Below, piece after piece: positions 10,701-21,802 of a stretch of 64,000 nucleotides of DNA. Origin of the DNA: Haemaphysalis longicornis (taxonomy: Eukaryota > Arthropoda > Arachnida > Ixodida > Ixodidae); contig CM023457.1 in NCBI GenBank assembly GCA_013339765.2, positions 79,232,192-79,296,191 of the forward strand. Direction: 5' to 3'. The position numbers and the translations under genes were made by a program. The first letter of the stretch is position 1. Every line of letters begins with the position of its first letter. Under the pieces are notes generated by a model. It searched no databases, had not been told where the DNA came from, and worked only from the letters and a program-made list of their open reading frames with translations.

Positions 10701-13537
10701 TGTGAAAACCTATGATGCCCATATTTACGCCGTTGGAGGCCTAAAACATCGTATTGCCTGCCTGTTTTGGCGGCTAAAACACGCTTTTTAATGCCTAAAT
10801 ATGCGGCAGTCTAGAACTTTTGACTACAAATATGTTGGAGTCATTACAAAGCTATAAAAATGGCAAAGTTAGCCGATTAGAAGTATTTGCCGCGTAACTT
10901 TTGTCTAAGCTCTGAGACGAATTCACGAGGAAAGCTAAATGCTGCCGTCTCACAATAACTAAAAAACAAAAACTCAACACCCCTCCATTTTTGCCTCATT
11001 ACCTGCATGCCATTTTCTGTCATTCATGTATTTACAAGACATCACCTATAAGAAATCTCTCCTGTCTCCTGAAGCTTTACTCTGTTGTGCAGGTACATAG
11101 CATCACACTAGAATTTAAGGCGCCCACGATGTAGTTAGAGGGCACTTGAAGTTACCCACCTTCGTTAACGTTGAAGTCCTCCTTGACAGAAGTTCTGTAC
11201 AGCCGCAGCTGCATTCTCCTCGCCAGTTCCTCTGTTTCCTCCTGCTCGAAAAAAATTAGGAACATTGATGTAGCTCAAGGCTCACTGGAAACGATTTCTA
11301 AGTAATGAAAACTAACATACTAAACGCCGCCCCCCCCCCCCCCCCCGATAATGCAGAAAACTTCCAGCCACAAAAAGTTTCTCAACATCATATCAACAAT
11401 CAATCTAGCAGTGCAACAAAAGAGGGCTGCATTTAAACCAGATCTCTTTAAAAGCATAACGGCTTGCGCCCAGTCATCTTCTGTCAAACACGTGTCACTT
11501 TTGCCACTCAGTAAACAGTGCTTAGTGACACTGCATTCTGCTTTCTTAATCTATGCGGGTAAGCACAGAAAGCAATATGCACCAAGCACAAACACAAAAA
11601 TGAAGATTTGAATTTAGCACTGTCGCAGCCCGTTAGGAAGCACGTAAGCATTGCTATACGTGCGACGATAAGCACGCAAAGATTAGAAAATGAATTATGA
11701 ATATCCTTGGGCTTATAAAACAAAACCAAACATCACTCACTTGGATACTGTTGCCCTGTCCATGAGATCAATCTTGTTCTGCACCAGCACCATGGGGATG
11801 GAGCCGCACTCATGTTCCACCTGGAAGAACGGTCACGTCTGGGCTGCTATTCGTAGGCAACGAGCCAGAATATTTCATAAAAGCAGCAGCAGGCATGTAG
11901 CACCACGTTGCAATGATGCTCAGCGGGCCACCAACAATAGAGTTGACCAAAACATGACAAGAGAAAAAAAAAGGTAGGTGACGTTTTCTTTGCATTCTAA
12001 ATGGCATTTGCACATAGCCCACACCATTTTATTGTTGATATTCATAGAAAAAAATTAAAATGACACCAAGTAACAAAGCCTGAACACTGTTTTTTGTCAC
12101 AGATATTGCAAACAAGTACGAACATATAAAAAATGTCTGGAGTGTCTCCAAGCCACGAGAGACCTAGCGAAAGCGGTCGTAAATAAAGCGCAATGAAAAC
12201 ATAAATGCAAGTACACAAATGCAGCCTTTTCACGGAAGGAGATCAACAAGTACAGAAAACCTAACTGTTATTGAATAACTAAGTCATCATTTCTCAACAC
12301 AGCCAGCTCAATTCTCTTCGGTTACAGCCCAACGAAAAAACACATAGCCAGCAGCCAGTTTTGGAAAAATAGCTTTAAATAATACAACACCCAGCCACAT
12401 TGAATGCAGGCTGTTAATACGTTATTTAGCTTGGAAGGGCATAGGCGAAATGTAGATAGGCTGATGATGATGAATGAAGCGAAGTGTTGCAGAGCTACTC
12501 AAGCAAGTAACAGATGCGCACAAATCTGACCGCTGTACATGTACAAAGGTAATGCTCAAGTGCTATTAAATTTCGGCCACCGACGAAGTCTAAATAATGA
12601 ATTGGACAATTTGGTGCATATGTGGCTTTCTGATCACAATTGTGGAACGCGAATGACACGAGTCGTCGTTGGGTTTGCTTGAAGCTTGAATACACGAAAA
12701 ACCTTTTGAGTTTTGATGCAGTGTGGTGCACTTATACAAATCAATTCCATAATTAAAATGCAGTTTTTGACATCTGAAGCTTATTCACATGTGCTCAAAC
12801 ACTTGCCACCGTATTGTTAGGCGAAAAATTAACTACATTCCATGTTCATAATTGCTGTGCATTTTATTTTATTTCAATTCTCTTATTTTTAGATACTGCA
12901 ACCCAAACTGCTAGACGTAACAACAAAAAGAAAACAAATTGCCAATAAAATGTACCACAAGGATTCACTAAATATTCACATGTGCTTTCGTACCCTCACC
13001 ATCTAGTGAGGGAAAATACAAAATTCATTGAATGTCTGAAATTTCTGTCTATTTTATTTTACAGTAATTATTTTTCTATACTTCCAGCCAATATGGCTAT
13101 CACCGGAGTAGGAACACAATGCAATGCAAATAAACACACATCGCCACTGTTCACAAACCGAGCCAGCGCAAAAGTGCCAACAGTGCCGCAACTACCGCCA
13201 CCATGTCACCGTTGCGTACCTTCTTTCGCCAGGACTCGATGGCCCTGAAGGACTCCCTGTCCGTGGTGGAGAAGGCCAACACGCACCCCTGGGCCCCTCG
13301 GTAGTAGGCCTTGGTGATGGCATCGAACTCCTCCTGTCCCGCCGTGTCCCAGAGCATGAGGCGAACGTCCTCGCCCCGCAGGCTCAGCTGCCGCTCCAGG
13401 AAGTCCACGCCGATGGTCTTCTTGTACTCGGCCGTGAAGACGCCCTTGCAGTAGCGCTGGATCAGGCTGGACTTGCCCACGGCGCCGTTGCCCACAACCA
13501 CCACTTTCAGGGCAACCTCGAAATCGTCCTCCCGCAT
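1588..13537 (-). CDS. Rab23: Rab23 small GTPase gene, five coding exons
   Basis: Rab23 is a membrane-bound Ras-superfamily GTPase; in vertebrates it acts in ciliary trafficking and restrains Hedgehog signalling, and in flies it acts in planar polarity. Exons read on the minus strand are 13537-13220, 11820-11741, 11241-11160, 5317-5230 and 1724-1588 (stop TGA 1590-1588). They give about 234 residues; vertebrate Rab23 is about 237. Visible motifs are P-loop GNGAVGKS (16-23), switch I Thr41, DTAGQ (64-68, catalytic Gln68), NKID (121-124), TSVK (150-153) and C-terminal CSLL. The start ATG at 13537 was chosen because the residues upstream in that frame do not resemble Rab proteins. Introns are about 1.4, 0.5, 5.8 and 3.5 kb and full of repeats. 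Two junctions break frame as written (exon 2/3 and exon 4/5; see findings). The identity is very secure; the exact C-terminal joining is not. Confidence 0.93.
2750..4960 (-). mobile_element. Decayed non-LTR retrotransposon (LINE) with RT remnants, in Rab23 intron 4
   Basis: Pieces of one ORF2 appear in order on the minus strand, broken by frameshifts and stops. RT fingers come first (KHSFAVPIPKPGKPP, about 4846-4785), then palm motif A (AIDISKAYDNVGHRT, about 4580-4510), then LLFNIAFSPLA, then the catalytic box written YAGD where YADD is expected (about 4310). The thumb follows (LRPRLLYQAQFHRLTGQQWA, about 3930-3860), and a C-terminal segment (EADAKHLMWMC, DEDRYHRLL, about 2970-2790). Presence of both thumb and a His/Cys tail suggests an I/R1/Jockey-type LINE; the clade is not assigned. 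The catalytic Asp to Gly change alone would disable it. It lies in the same orientation as the host gene. Confidence 0.88.
5230..5317 (-). CDS. Rab23: Rab23 coding exon 4 (residues 161-189)
   Basis: The acceptor GTGTGCAG ends at 5318. The split codon G|TG continues exon 3 perfectly to give NEVFRYLAERYLDQMNS, matching the Rab23 motif NEVFKYLAEKYL. It ends PHSKGI plus two bases at a GTGAGT donor (5229-5224). This is the final helix of the G domain and the start of the hypervariable tail. Confidence 0.9.
5681..5905. repeat. Tandem duplication, two ~115-bp copies
   Basis: Copy 1 (about 5681-5795) and copy 2 (about 5799-5905) share in order GTGTGAAT, TCGGAATGTTAC, ACATAGGCA or ACACAGGCA, TTTGGGGAGA and ATTAGCAACTACAA. 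Divergence is roughly 15-20% by eye with small indels. It lies in Rab23 intron 3, immediately upstream (in transcription order) of exon 4. No ORF is shared between the copies. Confidence 0.8.
7700..7947 (-). mobile_element. tRNA-derived SINE (tick Ruka-like), with 11-bp target duplication
   Basis: Read on the minus strand from 7947, the head is tRNA-like with an RNA polymerase III A box (TGGCTTAGTGG) and B box (GGTTCGATTCC). The non-tRNA body follows, and the 3' end is an ATC-rich tail. The element is flanked by AAGAGGCCAAG at 7689-7699 and again at 7948-7958, an exact target-site duplication, so this copy is complete and fairly young. It sits in Rab23 intron 3 in the gene's orientation. The family name is from memory of tick SINEs and was not checked by search. 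Confidence 0.9.
8298..8700. mobile_element. Fold-back MITE with GGGGGACTCACCTG end, copy 1
   Basis: The left end GGGGGACTCACCTGTTAACA directly follows TTAA (8294-8297). Further in are ACCCACGGGCTTATAAACCA and an inverted counterpart near 8640-8690. The middle also forms an inverted repeat around TAGCGCCATCTAGTGAAAGC. The same terminal and subterminal words occur in the copy at 32436-33227. No protein is encoded. The right terminus is diverged and its boundary is approximate. Confidence 0.72.
9460..10860. other. AT-rich intron DNA with recurring TGCCTATAAATGCC-type words
   Basis: Rab23 intron 3 sequence. Near 9490-9660 the words GCCTATTTTG, GCCTATAAAT and AATGCCTATTTTT recur. Related words (AATGCCTAAATATGCGG and GGCTAAAACACG) appear near 10740-10810. 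This could be the two sides of an old DNA transposon, but I cannot align termini or see a transposase. Confidence 0.25.
11160..11241 (-). CDS. Rab23: Rab23 coding exon 3 (residues 134-160)
   Basis: The exon is 82 nt. It encodes EETEELARRMQLRLYRTSVK and then EDFNVNE, containing the G5-type TSVK motif and matching the Rab23 segment that ends KEDxNVNE. The acceptor is CGAGCAG after a run of seven T; an alternative acceptor three bases upstream would add one Gln (NAGNAG-like). The donor GAAG|GTGGGTAAC splits the Val codon shared with exon 4. Confidence 0.92.
11330..11346. repeat. Poly-C tract, 17 bases
   Basis: An uninterrupted run of 17 C lies in Rab23 intron 2, about 90 bases upstream of exon 3. 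A homopolymer of this length is prone to sequencing error. Confidence 0.95.
11741..11820 (-). CDS. Rab23: Rab23 coding exon 2 (residues 107-133)
   Basis: The acceptor is TTCTTCCAG (ending 11821), phase 0, joining cleanly to exon 1. The exon encodes VEHECGSIPMVLVQNKIDLM and then DRATVSK, containing the guanine-specificity motif NKID. As written it is 80 nt if the GTGAGT donor at 11740 is used; 81 nt would be needed to enter exon 3 in frame. See the finding on the missing base and the alternative GTATCC donor. Confidence 0.88.
13220..13537 (-). CDS. Rab23: Rab23 coding exon 1 (residues 1-106)
   Basis: The exon is 318 nt, phase 0 at both ends. It begins MREDDFEVALKV and ends SWRKK, followed by a good donor AAG|GTACGC (intron bases 13219-13214). 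It carries the P-loop, switch I (YKKTIGVDF) and switch II (WDTAGQEEFDAITKAYYRG), all near-identical to the Rab23 family and distinct from other Rabs. It is GC-rich (many third-position G/C) against AT-rich introns. The open frame runs upstream to 13612 without an in-frame stop, but those 25 codons look like 5' UTR. Confidence 0.95.
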
Positions 13538-13619
13538 GTTTGCGCCTGCTCCTACAGCGCGCGAACGACGCTCGACTCTCGTGCACCTGCGAAGGACGAC
13601 CAGAATGTACACTTAACGC

Positions 13620-16600
13620 CGGCTCATAGTTATATATTCACGAACGTTTTGTGGGAGGGTTTGGAAATGTGGGTCAGAGGCATGTCTGGCTTCTGTGCTG
13701 GTGCGACCACTGCATTTTTGAAATGAGGAGACAAGTAAAGCACGATAACAGAATCTGCACTTACGGAATTCGATTCGCGGGGCGATGCAACGGCGCGACC
13801 GCACTTTTCCACACCCGCAGTGCCATCGCCATGATCAACCAGCTTCAGGGCGAAGAATATCTCCTATTGACCTCCAACCACCCCTGTCCTGCGCTGCCAA
13901 GCCCATGCATTGCCTCCGAATTTCCTTATATCTTTCTTCCATCGAGTTAATGGCCTTCCCCTTCTTCTAGTGCACTCTCCCGATAGCAACTCTGTTACCG
14001 TGGTGCATTTTGTCTCAATGCACGGCCAGCGCGCAGCACCGCCCGCAACTATATTTGTTCGCGTACAGGTATATTTCTGGAAGCCTTAAATTGAGCACGA
14101 TGTAAGCAATTCGAAATAACGACTTGAAGATACCATTTTGTCAGTACCCACTTATAGCGCATACTATAGCAAACGGGGAATGGTAGTATGTAATGATGCG
14201 GTCCCAGTAACCGTCACAGCGTTGTCTTACGCTGAAGTGTGCATCGATCTCTGAGAAATCTTGTCTTCCATGCATAAATTTCACTCACAGTGGAGAAATT
14301 AAGGGATGGCACAAGCACACGTTGCCGTATAAGGACATTTATAACAAACATATCGTTATTGGTTCTTAAAGGGACTCTTCCACCCTTCAGATAAACGTGT
14401 TCACTCTTTCCTTCTCGTCTCGAGTTATTGTGAAAGCTATAGTTATCGCCATCACGGAGTGGCACTGGGTGATTAGCTCGTCGCAGCAGATCCGCCTTCC
14501 AATCCAATCTTGCTTTGCTTTTGTGGTATTTTTATGTGGCTATTGAAAGTGTTTTTGCTGCATTCGAAAGGAAGCTGGCTTTCGAATTGATGTAATGACG
14601 TAATTTGAGTGCGTGAAGAACGCCATGACAGGTAAAGAGATCAAAACTTTTGGGCTAGTTTCTAAGTTACCTTATGGGCGTAGGGCAGTAATTTTTGGCT
14701 TAGGGACGTTGTGACCCCCTATCCTCAGTAGAGGATGTGTTTGTTGACTACGTTCTGAAAGCAGTTAGGATTTATATAAAGGTTAATAAAAGTGTTGCAG
14801 GGCCCTTTAATTTCTCAGGGTGAGATTTTAGAAAAACTCGAGCGCAGAAAGTGCAATGAATTACGATGCCCAGAACTTACCAGAAAATGTGTGCAAAAAA
14901 CAACGCTGTTCTCCTCGTTCTCAGTGCGAGCTGCGATGCAGTTCGATCATGGCTAGGAGGCCTGCCGCCGGAGGTTGTGGTTCCAGTGCCTCGACCACTG
15001 CCAAACCGTGTGCATCGCGCCAGCCGTGGAACCCTGTTGAAAATAAAACATGGATCGTGTAAAAAAACGCGATCTTCACATCAGTAGCCCAATGCAAGAA
15101 CGACATGGCCAAGAAAAGCGAGTTATGTTGCAAATCACGTGTCTTTGATTGACTCAGAAATATGCAGCGCGAGTCTCGTTGTATCTTTCTAAACCACGTA
15201 CGCTAATCTTGAAAGTAAACTCTCTGATACGCTTCATGAGATTTCCTTGTGTTTCAGCACAAAATCAGTGAAGGTTTTTTTTTTCTAATCCCGTTTGTAC
15301 CCACTCGCTCACATTCGCATTTTTGAAAGCGATCATTCTTAGTGCTAAGTCACTTTTGTGCATTTTGCATGCTGTGCTGCATTAGCGATAAGTGAACATA
15401 TTATACGTAGATAAAAGAATTAGCCACAAATAAGTGATCCAAGGCAGTGCCCGGAACGTATGACAGAAGTTCCACAGCGCCCACCAGCCACCCAAAATAT
15501 GCGACTCACAGCAAAGAACGCTATCAGTCAACCCGTATCGTAGCTTTCCGTTGACTACCAAAAACAGGCAATAAACAGCGCGAACAAGCCAGTGGCGAAG
15601 AACGACTTACAGAAAAAAATGGCCACGCGTATGCTCACTTCGCAGCAAATGTCGTCACAAGACGATAGTCTTCTATCGCCCCTGCCACACAGATGCCTCT
15701 CCTCTCGTTCCCGCCCACCTCACGCCCTTCACCTCCCGTCTCGCTCCTGCCACGAAAAACTTGGTGGAGGTTTGCTCAAGTCAATTCAATTTTGCCGCGT
15801 TACACTGCTCACGCGCCACCTACTCGAACCTTCCGTTGATGTTGTACTTTCTGGAATGGCGCCGCGACGTCTAGATTTGGACTCGAGCACTTTTTGTACT
15901 CTTAGGGTCAAAACATTGCTTTTAGCGTGTTTTTCTTTCCCTACCGCAAGAATCACGCCGCCATGTATTTTTTATTAAAATAGCACTGCCTATCACCAAT
16001 CATCTATTGACTTTTTGCCGAAGGCATGTCCAATATTTCCTTTTTGCTCACCAATGTTCACAAGTATAAACTATGGTTCTAGATTTAGGGGTTTGGAAAG
16101 TTTTTGCCTGTGCAAACTTCTCCTTTCAGAATCTGTTTTAATATTTTGGCTGGGTGGCTGAATCGAGGCACCGGCAGGCAGACAGACACCAAGATTTTTC
16201 GGTTTTAAGTAGCCCAAGAAAGACTATCGCCTTCAAAAGTGCCCCCGTCCATACACCTACGATGCAGGACAACCTGCGAACTTGTTTTAAGCACGACGCT
16301 TTACCCTACTTCTAACGAGGCGCCGCTTTTCCCGTCCCGCTTCCCGCACCGTTGGGCGTTTATTATAATTACGTTAATTAGTCGGGCAGCGCACGCGTGC
16401 AGCGGCTGCGGGCGCTAAAAGCGGCACGTTCAAATACAGAGACGTTACGGAAAGCGCGATTGGAGACGCGCATGCAAACAACGAATCGAATCGGGGACAT
16501 TTCGTAGTCCCGCAGCGGTGTATATGCGTGCAAGCACATGCACGCCTTGGAAAGTCTCGCGAATTCTCGTGAAGTCTCGATAAGATTCGCGTAAGGCCTG

Positions 16601-18225
16601 CACTGTGTTGAGTCGGATCGAGTCCTGTCGGCTGCGCCAATTATAGGCGCCGATAACACAGTGTGCGGACAAGATGGCTGCTGTCGGCGCGAAAACGTTA
16701 ATGTCTATAAACAGGCACAGATGGACGGCGGCTGCATAGGTTCGGCCTTGTCACCTCGACTTTCCTCAGCTGACGCGGTATGGACCGCCCGCGCAAGCGC
16801 CCATAACGTGCGCGCCGAGCCGCAGTCGACCGCTGATGAATAATTAATCAGGCACGGCTCTCACTCGCACGCCGCCTCGAAGAAAGCGTGTGGGCGTGCA
16901 AATAAGAGGGTCATATAGCGCGCGCCGCGGGTGTTCTGTCTTCCCCTCTTCGTTCGTCGTCGCCCAGTTCCCAGATCAACGGCATCACGCCAGGTGTGCC
17001 GTACACGTCGAAGAAAGGAAGAAGGAGACGGGAAGCAGGAAAGTTGCACACGCCCCTAACTCCAACATTACACGCACACTTGGCAGATGCGTGAAAGCAT
17101 CGGACGAGCGCGTGGATTCACTTTGTGGTGTCTCGATGCACATCCATAGTAGCGATGCACGGGCAGGGAAAGTATACGTGTTCTCACATTTATTTCCGTA
17201 TATAGCGCGTTCCACTATGGCAACAGTTCGGAGGAGACGACATTCCTAGGCAAATATTGGTCAACTCATTACAATCAGCATACACTCACGACTGAGTCTC
17301 TTTGATTACGCTGTTAGAATTCCAATGCTGGCAAAGTAAACGTTCATGTAGGCTGAACAGTAACGCTGTTTACTGAAACCAATTCGGCTAATTTCCGACA
17401 CTGTACTACAACTGATCAGGTTCGGGTGACGACAGGCCATGACGCTGAAGCCTGATAGCGCGCAGGCAATGGCGTGAATGTGGTCGTCTTGCCTGCTCCG
17501 GGTGCAAACGAAAATCACACGTGCGGTAGATGTGACGGCAGGAAACCCTGAATATTGATAGAAGGCACTCCATTCAGTACCAATGTCTCTAAGTATATGC
17601 ATTTTTAACATTGTTTCTTCCAACCCCGAATATGGACCCTTCCAACCCTTAAAAGTCTACCTTTAAAAGTCTTACCCTTAAAAGTCTAGCGTGACCCAAG
17701 CTAACGATTTACTTTAAAGCTAAGGAACATTATGCGTGTGCGTTCATGCGAACGCGTCAACAGAGATGTAGAAACAGGTCATTTAATTCAGCCAGATGCA
17801 TAGCTCCACCGCACGCATTATTTCCAGATCAAAGGATGCACACACGATGCGTTCTGTTTTAATGGTTGGGTAGCGTACGGAACTAGAAGTAGAGGAAGTC
17901 CACTAACTCGAACGGACGGATGAAAGCATAAAATTTGGAGGAAAAAAATGAACTAAGGCATCGCCATACTGAAGGAACATGGCAGTGGCTTTCGTCCAGC
18001 AGTGTACACAAAGGTGATGGATGATGCTGACATCCTAGCCCATTTACGCCGACAACGCCAGCACTTCTCTCCACCCCATCCGAACCTTCCCAAGACCGAC
18101 GAGTGCATCTTACAGAAGGCTGCCAACCAACATCTTTCCCCATGGCACACGCCTTCATTATCCTGCACAGTACTCTCCAAAATGCAAGCACTGCCCATCC
18201 CCATGCACCCCGTAAGAGTTTGAAA
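13620..18225. other. Upstream flank of Rab23, no gene recognised; CpG-rich block 16.3-17.1 kb
   Basis: Nothing in this stretch matches a protein I recognise. About 16320-17120 is CpG-dense and contains CAAGATGGCTGC at 16670, which resembles the YY1-type motif often found at animal transcription starts. That makes a CpG-type promoter possible, but neither strand shows a convincing first exon. At 17640-17690 a short triplicated word (CCTTAAAAGTCT) is present. The Rab23 promoter itself, just above 13612, shows no TATA box. Confidence 0.35.
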
Positions 18226-18230
18226 CTATA

Positions 18231-18401
18231 AGAGTTTCAAACTACAAGCACGTGAACTACGTATACTTCTCACGTTTGCGTACGTGAACTCGGTACGCAC
18301 GTGAAACTAGAACTAGACAGTTTTGGTTGCACGTGCGTACAGAGTTCACGTACACAAGCGTGAAAGGTATACGTAGCCCACGCGCGTGTAGTTCGAAACC
18401 C
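18231..18401. mobile_element. Fold-back element with ~80-bp imperfect inverted arms
   Basis: The left arm starts GAGTTTCAAACTACAAGCAC; the right arm read in reverse complement starts GGTTTCGAACTACACGCGCG. Both continue through CTACGTATAC, TCACG, GTACGTGAACTC and GTACGCACGTG. The centre (about 18310) reads GACAGTTTTGGTTGCACGTG. The arms are full of the CACGTACGTGAAC palindromic word. A third diverged terminus (GTAGACAGTTTTAGTTTCCA on the minus strand) lies at about 18935, so a larger element may run from about 18310 to 18935. No coding capacity. Confidence 0.72.
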
Positions 18402-19659
18402 TTTTAGTTACTCGTACGCGACGCATTCCGCGCGTAGGGCGTTTGGATGCACGCGCTCTCTGCCCACAGTCACGCATTATTCCCAGGGCCATCTACTAAC
18501 AGATAGAGATACAGCTGTAGCCATTCGTGATCTCGCGAGCCCGTTGCTATGACGACAACAAACGCTACTTCGTCAGGCTTAACAGCTGAAAAATCGCTCT
18601 TCTATCTGAAAACAAAAGCTGCTTTGTCAATTCCAACTTTACGTGAGAGTAAGAATGTGCAAACTTCAAGGCGAAATCGACATCTTAGAACACGATATGG
18701 CAACGAGGGATTAGCGACGAAGCTGGTATCGCTGTGAAGCGGAAGGGCAAGGCGCTGCCGTGTTGGTCAACTCTACGTACGGAAGTAATGTGAACACCGC
18801 AACGTAAAAATTTGAATCTCACGTACGTCCGTAAGACTCACGTAGGCCCTTTGCGTGCTGAACATGCGCACTGGTCACCCGTGGAAGTTCCACGTACGTG
18901 GTGCTGCTACCTACGTGGAAACTAAAACTGTCTACTGCCTTTTGTAACGCACCACGACAGAACAAACGTGTGAGAGTTTACGAAGATCAATCCTAGCTCT
19001 GGTTCCCGCCCCCCGCACGTGGTCGGCGCGAGCAGGCCGCGCCTTCATATTCTATACTGAATAGAAGCACGTTCAATGCATAGGGTTTGTTATAGCTAGA
19101 TTGAGAAAGCACTCACGCCATTAGCTCACGCAGACTCCCTTCCGTACGTACACCCCATCGATCTACCCAGGCGTCAGATCAATCATCGGACTAACGCGAA
19201 AGTACACCCCGCCTGCAACCTCGCTTAGATACAAAATAGGCCCACCAAGGGCGTCACGGACTATACCATGACGGGCTACGTACGCTTAGCTACTGCCGTT
19301 TCGAGACGGTTGTACGTGGCGGGACGTAGAAACGCCTTGGATTGAAACAACTAATAATTCGGCAGATGGCACGGTGCACAAGGAGCGCATTTAAAACACC
19401 TCGCGCGCGGCTTCCGTGCTATCCCAAGTGGCTAACTTCGTTGTCGACCACGTTTAACTGTTCGTCGTGCTGCTGGTGTCAAGTTGCCACGCCTCCGAGA
19501 ATTCAGTGAGGGGACACGATAAGCCGGAAATCAAACGAATACGGCCGGTTGGAATTTTAAGCGCACGCTGTTAAAACATGTAATTACAGGAGCCGCATCT
19601 AGCTTACTCAAAAGTCTGCGTCCATGTTTTTTCGGGTTTTCCAGGAATGTGCTATTACA

Positions 19660-19853
19660 GGGGGAACGGTTGATTGCGGGGTTTAACTCGCCCAGGCTGC
19701 ACCTACGAGGCACGCCGTTGCAGAGGGTCTACGGATTAATTTCGACCACAATTTGCGCACACGGGCGTTTTCGTTTTTCGCTTCAACAGAAAAGCAGCCA
19801 TCGCGCACTTAGGCCCAGCAGCACAACGCCTTAGCCACTGGGCCACCGCATGG
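19660..19853 (-). mobile_element. Older, diverged copy of the tRNA-derived SINE
   Basis: It is the same orientation and order as the SINE at 7700-7947: GGGTTTAA, CTACGGATTAATTT, GACCA, TGCGCACACGGGCGTTT, TTCGC, CAACAGAAAAGC, then a decayed head with GCCTTAGCCACTGGGCCACC. The B box has decayed and no target duplication is visible. This marks it as much older than the intron 3 copy. Confidence 0.82.
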
Positions 19854-20710
19854 TAATGACTTGAATTTTAAATTTCGAACGAGGACTAAGCGCAGAGAGG
19901 GGTGCAATATGCAGCGTGGCGAACCAAACGCCAGAAACTTGGTGCTACTCCAGGGTGTCGTCTCCCAACTCGCGTACGCAAACATGATGTATGAGTACAC
20001 ATGTCTCCCATAAATGCCGAAAACGAAGTCATGAAGTTTTCGCACTGCACACACGTAAGCAGTGAGTGCTCCGGGCAATTCTTTTTTTCCAGGTCGGCGT
20101 ACTCGATCATGCGGGATATCGATGAAATGCTCCGTGTATTTTGATCTTGTAGACGCACCTCCTCATTAGCGATGGTGCAACGTTGTTCGTCAGTTCCTAT
20201 GACGAATGTCCTGGCAAATAAATTTCGAATGGTGAACGTGTAGGCTACGTACAGTCGTCAAAAGTGTTAACAACAACACAGAAAGTGGCGTGAGCCTATG
20301 CACAGAGCGACAGCTGACGATAGGCCACCGACGCATCTTCTGAGACTGATGATCACGTGCTCACCAAACTGCTTCAGCAAATGCGCATACCCTTGCCTGC
20401 AGAGCCAAGGCCACTATCTTAAACTACCACTGAGTGCAATGTGCAATGTCTGGTACCCCCTTCTTTGTTGTTGCTAACACTTTTGACGACTGTACAGCGG
20501 AAAGTGACGCGACGCTGAAAGAATTAAGCCGGGGTTGCGGGGGCTACCGCGCAATTATGCCACTTCCCCTCGCGTCTACTTCTCCCCTCATGCAAATAAC
20601 AGCCGCGCTGCACGACGGCGCGGGAGCAGCTCACGTCAGCGCTGACACCGGACGCTGCAGCAGCCGCTTTCACACGCTCGTGCGCTCGTTTTACGGCGTC
20701 ATAATTTCCC

Positions 20711-20740
20711 TCGCTCGCACGTCGCCTTGCGTGCGAGCGA
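20711..20740. repeat. Perfect 11-bp hairpin, GC-rich
   Basis: TCGCTCGCACG (20711-20721) and CGTGCGAGCGA (20730-20740) are exact inverted repeats around an 8-base spacer. They sit inside CpG-rich non-coding DNA (20.5-20.9 kb) that also contains an octamer-like ATGCAAAT. No gene is seen around it. Confidence 0.75.
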
Positions 20741-21396
20741 AATAAAAGCGACGAATAGCCCTCGCGCGCACCGTAAGAAGGCGCACACGGGTAGCGCCGT
20801 CTGGCGGAGGCAGCAGAAGGGCCGCGTACAGGGGGTGCAACGTGCGGTAATTACCTCCGACAGCGCGCCCTTGTGAGTGGCCGTATTCGGAGACACGCTG
20901 CGGGCTTGTACGCGCACGTTACTAGCTGCCAACCAGCGAGAAGGGCAAATAAAATTCTAGGAGTGGCGGTGATGGCGCAACGTAGGCTCAACACGAACAG
21001 GGTCTATGAGAATTCCAGGTACGTAAGGCGGAAGCCGGCTTTTGTTTTCGTCCGTTCCTTTGTTTATCAGTCGCGCTAATTGGCAACATCGCTTCTGCTG
21101 TGGATGGCGCTTTGCGTGGAGCGTGGTTTTATGTGGGTAACAAAATACAGTCAGCGAGGAGAAGCGACGCCTGTGGCGGAATTCTCACTTTTTTCAATTT
21201 CATGTCCGTTTGAAGTGAGCCCCGATTGGCTGAAAGCAGACCGCCGGATGTGACGCAGCGCATCCGTTGGTCAGTGCCTCGCAAGAGCAACTACGTCACG
21301 ACTGAAATGAACACGAAATGGACATTTTCAAAGCGGACAGAACTCAGAATCGCGCCCCTGGAGCATGCGGTGTGAACTAATAAAGGTTGCCGCTCA

Positions 21397-21437
21397 AGTA
21401 ACCCAACCTAAGTAACCAACCTAAATAACCAACCTAA
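21397..21437. repeat. Short array of AACCTAA-type words
   Basis: Three ~13-base units of the type CAACCTAARTAAC are followed by CCTAAGCCTAAC. CCTAA is the complement of the arthropod telomere unit TTAGG, and a second tiny patch (AACCTAACCTAA) occurs near 24364. Both are too short and too diverged to call interstitial telomere. Confidence 0.5.
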
Positions 21438-21802
21438 GCCTAACGCCAGCATACCGAGCGTTCGTGTTCCTCGCGTAATGATGAAAACGGTCGCTGCGAG
21501 CTTGTTTCCAACTTGCGACGTCGCATACCGTTTAAGTTGCTATTTTGCAGCGACACTGCCGATCCGAAAAAAGCTCTATAAGAGTTATATCGAGGACTAA
21601 AACGATGACGGTAGGTGAAGGTATGTACGTATAAAACCAAATTTAAGAGTAAGACATGAAAGCTATTGAGCACTCCTGAAGCACGTATGCATATCCACCG
21701 TTGGGGCCTTGAAAATACAAAATACGTTGTGGTTGTTCTAGGGGTGTGGTAGTTGGGAAAGAGGTGACAGCGGGATACGTACGCAGTGCCCTCATGCAGT
21801 CT

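Noticed and set aside
13206..13726. ORFs of 126 (minus) and 200 (plus) codons overlapping Rab23 exon 1
   Set aside because: Shadow frames of a GC-rich exon; only the Rab23 frame shows conserved motifs.
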